Shown here piece after piece: positions 1 through 7,258 of a stretch of DNA of 41,587 bases (position 1 is its first letter; the number at the start of each line of letters is the position of its first letter). Made by a program: the position numbers and the translations under genes. Under the pieces are notes generated by a model. That model was not told the DNA's origin. It made no database searches and saw only the letters and a list, made by a program, of their open reading frames with translations. Source of the stretch: an uncultured Ruminococcus sp. (GTDB lineage Bacteria > Bacillota > Clostridia > Lachnospirales > Lachnospiraceae); NCBI GenBank assembly GCA_946494335.1, contig CAMMBV010000035.1, forward strand, positions 1 to 41,587. Reading direction: 5' to 3'.

Positions 1-100
1 CCAAGTTAGGCACACCCTTTTCTTTTTTACGCTGCTTTCCCTTTTGTGGCCGTGTATTAAGGACAGCGCCTTTAGACATATCTGCCCGTTCATCTTCCAT
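1..100 (-). CDS. Unidentified ORF fragment entering from the left edge
   Basis: An open frame on the minus strand begins at an ATG at position 100 (a second ATG lies at 79) and runs off the window edge without a stop. The visible 33 residues are very basic, with a run rich in Lys, Arg and Gln after an MSKGAV start-like segment. It overlaps the point where glgB homology ends, so it probably belongs to the DNA that replaced the rest of glgB. I do not recognise the family. A basic N-terminus of this kind would fit a mobile-element protein, but that is inference. Confidence 0.3.
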   Translation of the reverse strand, partial: MEDERADMSKGAVLNTRPQKGKQRKKEKGVPNL

Positions 101-531
101 GAACCAAAATGAATTTCATAAATGTTAAGTGGCTTATCCGAATAGTCTGTTCTGTTTTTTATCCATTCATTATCGTGAAATGAATATTTAGACATATCAC
201 GAATAATTGAGGCGTTTTGGGGTCTTAATTCCATACCATATCCAAATGGGTCACAATGGTCTATAAATTTCCCATTTTTGCTATAAACACGCAATTTGTA
301 CCGCATACCCTCCTTTGCTTCTTCAATAAAGATTTCATAAAAGTTACCGTCGTAAATTCGTGGCATTTCTATTTCTGCCCAATTTGTAAAATCTCCGATT
401 ACACATATTTTTTGTGCATTTGGAGCAAACACTCGAAATGTTGTTCCGCTGCTAGAAAGATGTGCGCCTAAATACTCATAGGCATTAAATATTTTCCCTG
501 TGTAGAAACCATACATATCCATTGTATTCAT
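88..531 (-). pseudogene. glgB: 5' fragment of 1,4-alpha-glucan branching enzyme
   Basis: From ATG 531, with AAAGGAGG at 541-548 as ribosome binding site, the frame encodes a typical GlgB N-terminus: MDMYGFYTGK, then the CBM48-like immunoglobulin fold with TFRVFAPNAQ and FTNWAEIEMP, then DHCDPFGYGMELRPQNAS and NIYEIHFGSWK. GlgB transfers alpha-1,4 glucan chains to alpha-1,6 branches during glycogen synthesis. Homology stops at about residue 146, just as the GH13 barrel should begin. The frame stays open to the edge, but its residues no longer resemble GlgB. The gene is therefore interrupted near position 90, and the catalytic domain is absent here. The intact start and ribosome binding site suggest a recent event. 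Confidence 0.7.
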
Positions 532-557
532 TTATATATCCTCCTTTGCGACTAGGG

Positions 558-639
558 TTGCAAATCTCTATGAGATTTATTATAATGGCTTATGTCACAT
601 CATCAAGTATCATTTCTCATGGAATGTCGCATAAGCGAC
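558..639. promoter_or_regulatory. Divergent promoter and operator region between glgB fragment and TetR gene
   Basis: On the plus strand TTGCAA (558-563) and TATAAT (581-586) are separated by 17 nt and would drive the TetR gene. On the minus strand TTGATG (606-601) and TATAAT (84-79 of the 500s, 584-579) are 16 nt apart and would drive glgB. A perfect palindrome, AAATCTC-TAT-GAGATTT (562-578), fills the plus-strand spacer. A second inverted repeat, GTCGC-ATAA-GCGAC, lies at 626-639. Both are good candidate TetR operators. Autoregulation is inferred from position. Confidence 0.5.
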
Positions 640-672
640 TAAACCTTGAAATTGTCGCGGAAAGGAAATAAA

Positions 673-1212
673 ATGGATATTCGTGCTGAACGTACAAAAA
701 ACAACATTATCAATGCTTTTATAGAATTGCGTTCCAAAAAAGAGATTGAAAAGATAACAGTAAAGGAACTGGCGAATCTTTCATGTATAAACAAAGCAAC
801 TTTTTATCGGCATTTTGAAGATATTTATGTGTTGTCTGAATATATTGAAAATGATTTAATTAAAGACTGTATAAATTCAATCCCGATAGATACAGATTTA
901 CTGGATAAAAATGGGCTTTTAGCTATGACAACAGCTTTTGTTAATCAAAGAGAACTATTTAGTATTATTTTCTCTGGCTCTCGTTTGTCCGTAGGAATAC
1001 AAAAATTACATCAACAAGTTATGGAGAGAATTTATCAAGCACACCCAGAGTTTAAAGACGATTTAGAGAAGCAAATTATTTTATCCTCAGCAATATACGG
1101 AGATATATATGCCTATTACCAATATAAAGATACAGATTTTAACTTTTTTATAGATAGCATTGTTAAACTTAATCATGCGCTTGAATATATATTGAATAGC
1201 AATTTGCGCTGA
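673..1212 (+). CDS. TetR/AcrR family transcriptional regulator
   Basis: This 179-residue protein starts at ATG 673, preceded by GGAAAGGAAATAAA; a TTG nine codons upstream lacks a comparable ribosome binding site. Residues 1-50 form a TetR helix-turn-helix: DIRAERTKNNIINAF, then ITVKELANLS and INKATFYRHFED, the typical recognition helix. The C-terminal 130 residues are a divergent helical ligand-binding domain, resembling the TetR_C_33-like type in Firmicutes. It reads away from the glgB fragment across a palindrome-rich promoter region, so autorepression is likely. Its ligand and targets cannot be told. AT-rich codon use matches the flanking scar region more than the core genes downstream. 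Confidence 0.85.
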   Translation: MDIRAERTKNNIINAFIELRSKKEIEKITVKELANLSCINKATFYRHFEDIYVLSEYIENDLIKDCINSIPIDTDLLDKNGLLAMTTAFVNQRELFSIIFSGSRLSVGIQKLHQQVMERIYQAHPEFKDDLEKQIILSSAIYGDIYAYYQYKDTDFNFFIDSIVKLNHALEYILNSNLR

Positions 1213-1308
1213 AAAATGTTCAACTTTATATGATTTATTTTGGCTAATGATAGGTACTGTGTAGACATATCCATATAAAAACAGGAACAGTAAAATGTAA
1301 CTGGGTGA

Positions 1309-1635
1309 ATGTATATGGCAAAAAGACCAGTACCACGATACGACTTCAAGGCTTTTGGGGCAGCAATAAAGGCAGCGCGGACAGACAGGAAAGAGAGCCG
1401 CAAAAAGGTGTGCGACGAAATGTTCATATCTCCCCGCTACCTTGCGAATATCGAAAACAAGGGGCAACACCCCAGTTTGCAGATTTTCTTTGAGCTTATG
1501 CTCCGTTACAATATATCCGTAGACCAATTCCTTTTAGACAAGCCTGCCGGGAAAGAAGTCAACAATCAGGTTTCTTTCCATACGCCCCTTGCCCTGGAAC
1601 ATTTGACACTGGAGTCCAAAAAGGAGGTTATATAA
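1309..1635 (+). CDS. XRE-family helix-turn-helix regulator with atypical C-terminus
   Basis: The first roughly 80 residues form a Cro/C1-type DNA-binding domain: YDFKAFGAAIKAARTDR, then KKVCDEMFISPRYLANIENKGQHPS and FFELMLRYNISVDQFLLD. This is the compact XRE regulator found in Tn1549-like conjugative elements of Clostridia, which normally continues with a segment ending in an IVTATAKEI-like helix. Here the last 25-30 residues differ (NNQVSFHTPLALEHL) and resemble the C-terminus of DUF3990 proteins, which often sit beside DUF3791 genes. The gene may thus be an in-frame fusion made by recombination. ATG 1309 and 1315 are both possible starts; neither has a strong ribosome binding site. It ends 1 nt before the next gene. 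Confidence 0.75.
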   Translation: MYMAKRPVPRYDFKAFGAAIKAARTDRKESRKKVCDEMFISPRYLANIENKGQHPSLQIFFELMLRYNISVDQFLLDKPAGKEVNNQVSFHTPLALEHLTLESKKEVI

Positions 1636-1636
1636 A

Positions 1637-1890
1637 ATGGATGGGATCTATTTTTTTAATGGAAAGGATATTACAATGAATCTGTGTATCCAGATCCGGG
1701 ATGTCATCGACATTATCAAGGAAAAAGCCATCTCTCGTTTCAAGATGCAACGCTCGCTTTTTACCAGTCCCAGACATACCAGGCTCTGCAGAATACAGAG
1801 AATACGCTTTGGGCAGAGTCGGCGGGATATATCGCAGATCGCTTTTATGAAGAGCAGGAACAAAAAAATTACAGTCAAACTAAATATTAA
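1637..1890 (+). pseudogene. Frameshifted small gene resembling DUF3791
   Basis: An ATG at 1637 follows AAAAGGAGG at 1618-1626. The first frame encodes about 30 residues ending LCIQIRDVIDIIKEKA. The recognisable continuation, LSFQDATLAFYQSQTYQAL followed by LWAESAGYIADRFYEEQ, lies in the +2 frame (ending at 1890). Adding one base near 1728-1731 joins the two into a coherent small protein of about 83 residues, so a single-base deletion is the simplest explanation. DUF3791 proteins are small, often next to DUF3990 genes, and have no assigned biochemical function that I can state. If translated as it stands, the first frame continues to 1969 with a nonsense tail. Confidence 0.55.
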
Positions 1891-1906
1891 AGCACGATAT
1901 TTAAGG

Positions 1907-1944
1907 AAGGAACTATCTATATTGACAGGCAGTTCCTTTTTTAT
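1907..1944 (+). terminator. Intrinsic terminator after the DUF3791-like remnant
   Basis: AAGGAACT (1907-1914) pairs with AGTTCCTT (1931-1938), followed by a T run on the plus strand. It closes the XRE/DUF3791 unit. Confidence 0.8.
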
Positions 1945-1995
1945 TTCAGAAAAGACGATATATTTATGAAAAAGACTACAAAATTAAAATGCAAA

Positions 1996-2024
1996 ATAAA
2001 AAAAGACTAAAACACGTTAGTCTT
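1996..2024 (-). terminator. Intrinsic terminator of the tRNA transcript
   Basis: On the minus strand AAGACTAA and TTAGTCTT pair around a 6-nt loop (2003-2024) and are followed by a T run. It lies 14 nt beyond the tRNA-Leu 3' end. Confidence 0.75.
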
Positions 2025-2038
2025 AGTCTTTTCTAAAC

Positions 2039-2124
2039 TGCCGCAGACCGGAATCGAACCGGTACGAAGTTTAACCCTCGCAGGATTTTAAGTCCTGTGC
2101 GTCTGCCAGTTCCGCCACTGCGGC
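2039..2124 (-). tRNA. tRNA-Leu(UAA)
   Basis: The minus strand folds into an 86-nt class II tRNA. The acceptor stem GCCGCAG/CTGCGGC plus discriminator A, the anticodon arm CAGGA-CTTAAAA-TCCTG with anticodon UAA, a long variable arm and the T arm GGTTCGATTCC are all visible. The 3' CCA is not encoded. Confidence 0.95.
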
Positions 2125-2159
2125 AAGTCGCTTTCGGTGTAGATGAAAAAAGTTACTCT

Positions 2160-2194
2160 TTTCACACCATAATGGATGGAGAAGGATTCGAACC
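2160..2194 (-). repeat. Duplicated 3' end of tRNA-Tyr (partial tRNA copy)
   Basis: Positions 2173-2194 are identical to the tRNA-Tyr T-arm and acceptor 3' end at 2246-2267. Similarity continues a few bases into the flank (CACACCATAATGG versus CACGCCATCAATGG). The remainder of a tRNA is missing: the 50 nt between copies do not fold as one. It could be an att-like scar from an element that integrated in the tRNA 3' end, or a collapsed tandem tRNA array. Confidence 0.7.
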
Positions 2195-2245
2195 GTTTTG
2201 GTTTTGAACCATAAAGCTTTCTTTTTTCCTTATTCACGCCATCAA

Positions 2246-2327
2246 TGGATGGAGAAGGATTCGAACCTTCGAAGGCGTTGCCAACAGATTTACAGTCTGC
2301 CCCCTTTGGCCACTCGGGAATCCATCC
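2246..2327 (-). tRNA. tRNA-Tyr(GUA)
   Basis: An 82-nt class II tRNA on the minus strand. The acceptor stem GGATGGA/TCCATCC with discriminator A, the anticodon arm CAGA-CTGTAAA-TCTG with anticodon GUA, a variable arm and T loop TTCGAATC are all present. CCA is not encoded. Confidence 0.95.
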
Positions 2328-2401
2328 ATAAGTATCCTGTCAGAACAGATAAAACGTTCTGACAAGATATATTTATACCACATTTTCCATAAGAATGCAA
2401 G

Positions 2402-4507
2402 CTATTCTTTCCTGTGGAGAATAACCGCCGACTCAGGCTGCATCCGGATTCTTAAGATGCCGGCAATGACCGTATGAGGAATCTTTTCCTCCGTATATCC
2501 TTCCTGATTCGTACAGAAAATCTGTACCATAACCTTATTTCGGATATTATCCATCCCCAGCTCCCATACCGGCACTTCCACTTCTCTTTCTTCCTTACCG
2601 TTATGGATCACCACTGCTATCTGCTCATCCATGGAAAAACGTCCGTAAGCCAGAACATTGTGCTCAAACATCAGCTGACGCAGAGAACCTTTTTTCAGAA
2701 CCTCATACCGTTTATGGAGTGCAATAATGCTCTTGTAGAAAGCAAGAATCTCCTGATCCTCGCTGCCCCAGGGATAGGTTCTGCGGTTATCGGGATCCGT
2801 AAATCCGCAGACTCCGGCCTCGTCTCCGTAATAAAGAGTCGGCGCCCCCGGCCAGGTCATCTGGATCACAACGGCCTCCCGCAGCACTGCCTTGTTTACG
2901 CTTTCGCAGGCAGCCTCAGAACCCAGATGGGCCACCCTGCCCACTTTCTGGTTGGTCCTGGTCAGAAATCTGGAATGATCATGGTTATCCAGCTCATTCA
3001 TGGCTGTATAAAGGGACGGCCCGTAGAACCGCGCCATGTGATAACGCATGGCGTCTGTAAATGACTGTCCATTTCCCAGGAGATCCCCCCGGTATTCATC
3101 GCTGTGTTTTTCCATTCCCGTCAGGAACCAGGACACCGGCTCCATAAACGCATCGTAATTCATCACGGTATCCCATTCATCCCCCTGCAGCCAGGAATGA
3201 GCGTCCCCGTAATGCTCCGCCAGAATCAGCGCGTTGGGATTGGCTTCTTTCACCGCTTTTCGGAATTTCTTCCAGAAGCGATGGTTATAATCTAAGCTAT
3301 GCCCCAGATCAGCCGCCACGTCCAGTCGCCAGCCGTCCGCATTATAAGGCGGAGACACCCATTTTCTGGCGATATATAAAATATAGGATTCCAGCATGGG
3401 GGAGGCTTCGTAATTCAGCTTCGGCAAAGTATCATGACCCCACCACCCGTCGTAAAATTCATTATACGGCCATGCATGCTCATTGTTGAATTTAAAGAAA
3501 CTGTGGTAAGGACTGTCCGCTGAAACAAATGCGCCTTTCTGATAATAGCTTTCATTTTCATAGATCCGTTCCCGGTCCAGCCACTTGTTAAAAGAACCGC
3601 AGTGATTGAAAACCCCGTCCAGGATCAGCTTCATGCCTCTTTCATGAAGTTTCTCAATCAGCTCTATCAGCAGCTGATTGCTGGCCTCCAGATTGGCAAG
3701 CCCGGTTACCCGTTTGATGTATCTGCCGGCTTTCGTATTGTCCAGCTCTCCTTCGTCCAGAAGCCGGCCTTCGTCCTCCACTATTTTCCCATAGTGAGGA
3801 TCTACATAATCGTAATCCTGTATATCATATTTATGATTGGAGGGCGATACGAAAATGGGATTTAAGTACAGCACCTCCACTCCCAGATCCTGAAGATAAT
3901 CCAGTTTATCTATGACGCCCTGCAGATCTCCGCCGTAAAAAATGCCCACATCCATGGCTCTTGGCATGGCATCCCACTGATTCTCTCTTTGTACCTGTTC
4001 TCCGATATAGGAATATTCACCGGTCAGTACATCGTTGCTTCTGTCTCCATTATAGAAACGGTCCACAAAAATCTGATACATCACTGCGCCTTTGGCCCAG
4101 TCCGGCGTAGAAAAACCGGGAACAATTCCAAAGGCATACTGTTCATTCAGATCTCTGGTCACTCCCAGTTCATTATAATAGCAGGTCAATTTCCCTGACT
4201 GTATCTCAAAAAAATAATGCAGTGTCTCGTTTCCCAGCACAATCTCCGTTTCGTAATAATCAAAACCGTTCTTTGTACTGGCCACCTGCATCTTTTTCCG
4301 AAGTGAACCGCTGATCAGATACACTGCATCCGCATTATTCCTTTTCGTCCTGAAACGAATCGTAACCTTATCGCCCGCTCCTGCTCCGCTGGGAAACTGA
4401 TAGTATTCCGATTCGTCGCTGTGAAGCGCGCTCTTTATCAGCAGCGGCCTGACCTTATGAATATAATTCAGCCGGCTTTCCTGTTCACTATAATATTTCC
4501 AATCCAT
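2402..4507 (-). CDS. GH13 alpha-glucan hydrolase (neopullulanase/cyclomaltodextrinase-like)
   Basis: This 701-residue protein has no signal peptide, so it is probably cytoplasmic. Residues 1-130 form a beta-sandwich N-domain like those of neopullulanase-type enzymes. The catalytic barrel begins near WAKGAVMYQIFVDRFYNGD (about 137-156). All four GH13 signature regions are present: DGVFNH (297-302), DGWRLDVAAD with nucleophile D396, AEHYG with acid/base E431, and NELDNHDHSR with the stabiliser D510. A small beta domain ends the protein. It should hydrolyse alpha-1,4 (and possibly alpha-1,6) links in imported maltodextrins; exact specificity is uncertain. It is transcribed alone, from a promoter at 4543-4571. 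Confidence 0.88.
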   Translation of the reverse strand: MDWKYYSEQESRLNYIHKVRPLLIKSALHSDESEYYQFPSGAGAGDKVTIRFRTKRNNADAVYLISGSLRKKMQVASTKNGFDYYETEIVLGNETLHYFFEIQSGKLTCYYNELGVTRDLNEQYAFGIVPGFSTPDWAKGAVMYQIFVDRFYNGDRSNDVLTGEYSYIGEQVQRENQWDAMPRAMDVGIFYGGDLQGVIDKLDYLQDLGVEVLYLNPIFVSPSNHKYDIQDYDYVDPHYGKIVEDEGRLLDEGELDNTKAGRYIKRVTGLANLEASNQLLIELIEKLHERGMKLILDGVFNHCGSFNKWLDRERIYENESYYQKGAFVSADSPYHSFFKFNNEHAWPYNEFYDGWWGHDTLPKLNYEASPMLESYILYIARKWVSPPYNADGWRLDVAADLGHSLDYNHRFWKKFRKAVKEANPNALILAEHYGDAHSWLQGDEWDTVMNYDAFMEPVSWFLTGMEKHSDEYRGDLLGNGQSFTDAMRYHMARFYGPSLYTAMNELDNHDHSRFLTRTNQKVGRVAHLGSEAACESVNKAVLREAVVIQMTWPGAPTLYYGDEAGVCGFTDPDNRRTYPWGSEDQEILAFYKSIIALHKRYEVLKKGSLRQLMFEHNVLAYGRFSMDEQIAVVIHNGKEEREVEVPVWELGMDNIRNKVMVQIFCTNQEGYTEEKIPHTVIAGILRIRMQPESAVILHRKE

Positions 4508-4542
4508 TCACTTATTACCCTTCTGATTTTCCGCTTTCCTAC

Positions 4543-4571
4543 ATTCTATCTTAATATCCAAACTTAATCAA
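4543..4571 (-). promoter_or_regulatory. Sigma-A-like promoter of the GH13 gene
   Basis: On the minus strand TTGATT (4571-4566) and TAGAAT (4548-4543) are 17 nt apart, about 35 nt upstream of the GH13 start codon. Confidence 0.55.
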
Positions 4572-4589
4572 CATTTTTCCCCTGTCCAA

Positions 4590-4696
4590 CGCGATACTGC
4601 GGCACGCTCACAGCAAGGCTGGTCTTCGCTCCGCTCCGGTCGGTGCTGGACGCGTGTCACTGGCACGCACAGCAGCCGCTTTCCGGGCGTATCGCG
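4590..4696. repeat. GC-rich foldable intergenic element
   Basis: A 107-nt GC-rich block in an AT-rich spacer is bounded by perfect 8-bp inverted ends, CGCGATAC (4590-4597) and GTATCGCG (4689-4696). Inner pairings include GCGGC/GCCGC and a hairpin GCGTG/CACGC at 4652-4668. No convincing protein is encoded. It looks like a dispersed palindromic repeat of the kind scattered between genes in Lachnospiraceae; copy number cannot be checked here. Confidence 0.5.
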
Positions 4697-4697
4697 C

Positions 4698-4727
4698 AAA
4701 AAAGACAGCTTCTTAAGGCTGTCTTTT
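4698..4727 (-). terminator. Intrinsic terminator after ftsH
   Basis: AAAAGACAGC (minus strand) pairs with GCTGTCTTTT around a 7-8 nt loop and ends in a T run. It is about 135 nt beyond the ftsH stop. The 4728-4860 stretch between holds no gene that I can support. Confidence 0.8.
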
Positions 4728-4860
4728 AAGAGAAGGTATTTCTTCTTTTGGGGTGTAGCAAAAACTATATAATGTATTGGGGGGTTGTTACATTTTGTAT
4801 TATAGCTCATGTCTACCAAAAAGTGTGCACAAACTTCACAATATTTCACATTGATTTTTA

Positions 4861-6705
4861 TTAGTTTTGCACAATCTCACGTTTTTGGAACAGGGCTTCG
4901 AACTCCTCGCGCCCTATTTTCTCTTTCTCCAGAAGCAGATTCGTACAGCTGTGAAGGACGTCTTCGTGCTCCTGCAGAATCTTTTTCGCCTTTTCATAAC
5001 ACATATCAATCAGTTTTTTCACTTCACTGTCAATCTTGGCCGATACATTTTCACTGTATCCTCTGGCATGAGCCAGATCCCGGCCGATAAATACTTCATC
5101 CTGATCATCGCCGTAAGCCACCAGGCCCACTTCCGCGGACATACCGTATTTCGTCACCATGGCTTTGGCAATGGCTGTGGCCTGCTTGATATCCTGAGAA
5201 GCGCCGGTTGTAATATCATTGAAAATCAGTTCTTCCGCAATACGTCCGCCCAGACAAACTTCAATATTCTGCAGCATCTGTCCTCTGCTGTTGAATACTT
5301 CATCTTTTTCCGGCAGACGCATGGTATAGCCTGCCGCACCCAGGCCTGTGGGAACGATGGAGATAGTGTATACCGGATCGATATCCGGAAGCACATGACA
5401 CAAAATTGCATGGCCCGCTTCATGATAAGCGGTAATCCTTTTCTCCTTATCAGAAATCACTCTGCTTCTCTTCTCTTTGCCCACTCCCACTTTGAGGAAG
5501 GCTTCTTTGATATCACTCTGAACCAGATAAGGCCGTTTTGCCTTTGCGGCAAGAATCGCCGCCTCATTCAAAAGATTCTCCAGCTCCGCTCCGGTAAATC
5601 CTGCCGTGGTCTGGGCAATCTGTTTAAAGTCAATATCGTCGCCCAAGGGCTTTCCGGCGGCATGTACTTTCAATATTTCTTCACGGCCTTTCACATCCGG
5701 CGCGCCCACCATAACCCGGCGGTCAAAACGTCCCGGACGCAGAATGGCCGGATCCAGGATATCCACCCGGTTAGTGGCCGCCATCACAATGATTCCTTCA
5801 TTGACACCGAAACCGTCCATTTCAACCAGAAGCTGATTCAGCGTCTGCTCCCTCTCATCATGGCCGCCGCCCATGCCGGTGCCCCTTCTTCTTGCCACCG
5901 CATCAATCTCATCGATAAAGATAATACAGGGACTATGTCTTTTTCCTTCTTCAAACAGGTCGCGGACACGGGATGCACCCACACCTACAAACATTTCCAC
6001 AAAATCAGATCCGGAAATGCTGAAAAACGGTACGCCTGCTTCGCCCGCCACTGCTTTTGCCATCAGTGTCTTTCCCGTACCGGGAGGGCCTACCAGCAGG
6101 ACTCCTTTGGGAATCCTGGCACCCACCTTCGTATATTTCTGAGGTTCCTTCAGGAAATCTACGATCTCTTCTAGATCTTCTTTCTCCTCGTCCAGACCAG
6201 CCACTTCTTTAAACGATACCTTTTTTTCGTTTTCTCCCATCATTCTGGCATGGCTTCTTCCGAAATTCATCATCCTGGCGTTGCTTCCGCCTCCGCTGTT
6301 CCCGTTCATGGAGCGGGTCATAAATATCATCAGCACCACTACCAGTCCTACGGAAAGCAGAACGGGCAGAATTACATTCACAAAGGTACTCTCCTGGGGC
6401 ACATTATCCACCATCACGGAAATGTTGTCGTATTTGGCCAGCCGCTCCTGCTCCGCTTTTACATCACTGACATTTAATACTTTCCTTTCTCCGCTTTCCA
6501 GTACAATGTCCAGCTGTCCGGTAGGTGTCTGCTGATTCTGCCTGATGGTCACCGCAAAGATGCTTCCGTCTTCCAGGGCTGTCTCATATTCTCCGTTTGT
6601 ATACGTATCTTCCTGTTCAGCCTGGGTCGAAAGGTACATAAAACTGCTTACCAGCACTACCGCCACAATAATATACAGCAGCAGGCCTCTTGATTGTCTG
6701 TTCAA
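4861..6705 (-). CDS. ftsH: ATP-dependent zinc metalloprotease FtsH
   Basis: A membrane-anchored AAA+ protease of 614 residues that degrades misfolded and regulatory membrane or cytosolic proteins. Two membrane segments (about 7-25 and 108-130) flank a short extracytoplasmic domain. Walker A GPPGTGKT is at 206-213, Walker [10 protein letters not shown] at about 261-269, the second region of homology includes [19 protein letters not shown], and the zinc site is HEAGH (428-432). The likely start is TTG at 6705 with AAAGGAG nine bases upstream. It is last in the tilS-hpt-ftsH unit, an order conserved across Firmicutes, 22 nt after hpt. In Bacillus FtsH is needed for entry into sporulation, consistent with the neighbours. 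Confidence 0.97.
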   Translation of the reverse strand: MNRQSRGLLLYIIVAVVLVSSFMYLSTQAEQEDTYTNGEYETALEDGSIFAVTIRQNQQTPTGQLDIVLESGERKVLNVSDVKAEQERLAKYDNISVMVDNVPQESTFVNVILPVLLSVGLVVVLMIFMTRSMNGNSGGGSNARMMNFGRSHARMMGENEKKVSFKEVAGLDEEKEDLEEIVDFLKEPQKYTKVGARIPKGVLLVGPPGTGKTLMAKAVAGEAGVPFFSISGSDFVEMFVGVGASRVRDLFEEGKRHSPCIIFIDEIDAVARRRGTGMGGGHDEREQTLNQLLVEMDGFGVNEGIIVMAATNRVDILDPAILRPGRFDRRVMVGAPDVKGREEILKVHAAGKPLGDDIDFKQIAQTTAGFTGAELENLLNEAAILAAKAKRPYLVQSDIKEAFLKVGVGKEKRSRVISDKEKRITAYHEAGHAILCHVLPDIDPVYTISIVPTGLGAAGYTMRLPEKDEVFNSRGQMLQNIEVCLGGRIAEELIFNDITTGASQDIKQATAIAKAMVTKYGMSAEVGLVAYGDDQDEVFIGRDLAHARGYSENVSAKIDSEVKKLIDMCYEKAKKILQEHEDVLHSCTNLLLEKEKIGREEFEALFQKREIVQN

Positions 6706-6727
6706 CGATGAAATCTCCTTTCAGCTT

Positions 6728-7258
6728 CTATTCTTCCACTTCAATAACTCCAATGTATGGAAGGTTTCTGTATTTTTGCGCATAGTCCAAACCATAACCG
6801 ACCACAAATTTATCCGGTATTTCAAAACCGGTATAATCTACCGTCACGTTGTCAACCACACGGCGGTCCGGTTTATCCAAAAGGGTACACAACTTCAAAC
6901 TATGCGGATTTCTCTTTTTCAAAATCTCAATCAGATAACTCAGTGTTCTTCCCGAGTCTATGATATCCTCCACGATCAGCACCTCTTTTCCCTCCAGAGG
7001 CTCATCCAGATCCTTGCTGATCTTTACCACGCCGCTGGACGACGTGCCTGCTCCGTAACTGGAAACCGACATGAAATCCAGACTCACCGGAACCGTGATT
7101 CTCTTTGCCAGTTCGCAGGTGAAAAATACACTTCCCTTTAAAATGCAGATCAGATGAATGCTTTTTCCGGCGTAATCCCGGCTGATCGCATCGCCCAGCT
7201 CCTGGATCCGCTGATCTACTGCCTCCTCAGCCAACAGCACGCTGATTTTATCCTTCAT
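6728..7258 (-). CDS. hpt: Hypoxanthine phosphoribosyltransferase
   Basis: This 176-residue enzyme transfers the phosphoribosyl group of PRPP to hypoxanthine or guanine, salvaging purines in the cytoplasm. The PRPP-binding signature VLIVEDIIDSGRTLSYL is near residues 93-109, with the flexible catalytic loop SSYGAGTSSSG upstream (about 67-77). ATG 7258 is preceded by GGGAGGAACAATTC. Its start overlaps the 3' end of tilS by 11 nt, which suggests translational coupling. The length matches the bacterial family. Confidence 0.95.
   Translation of the reverse strand: MKDKISVLLAEEAVDQRIQELGDAISRDYAGKSIHLICILKGSVFFTCELAKRITVPVSLDFMSVSSYGAGTSSSGVVKISKDLDEPLEGKEVLIVEDIIDSGRTLSYLIEILKKRNPHSLKLCTLLDKPDRRVVDNVTVDYTGFEIPDKFVVGYGLDYAQKYRNLPYIGVIEVEE

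Noticed and set aside
2173-2240. A possible third tRNA gene
   Set aside because: Only the T arm and acceptor 3' end are present; no D arm or anticodon arm can be formed.
4568-4849. 93-codon minus-strand frame between ftsH and the GH13 gene
   Set aside because: It runs through a terminator and the palindromic GC-rich element; no ribosome binding site or recognisable domain.
4867-6174. 435-codon plus-strand open frame
   Set aside because: It lies fully antisense to ftsH and has the odd composition of a reverse-complement shadow; no ribosome binding site or family resemblance.
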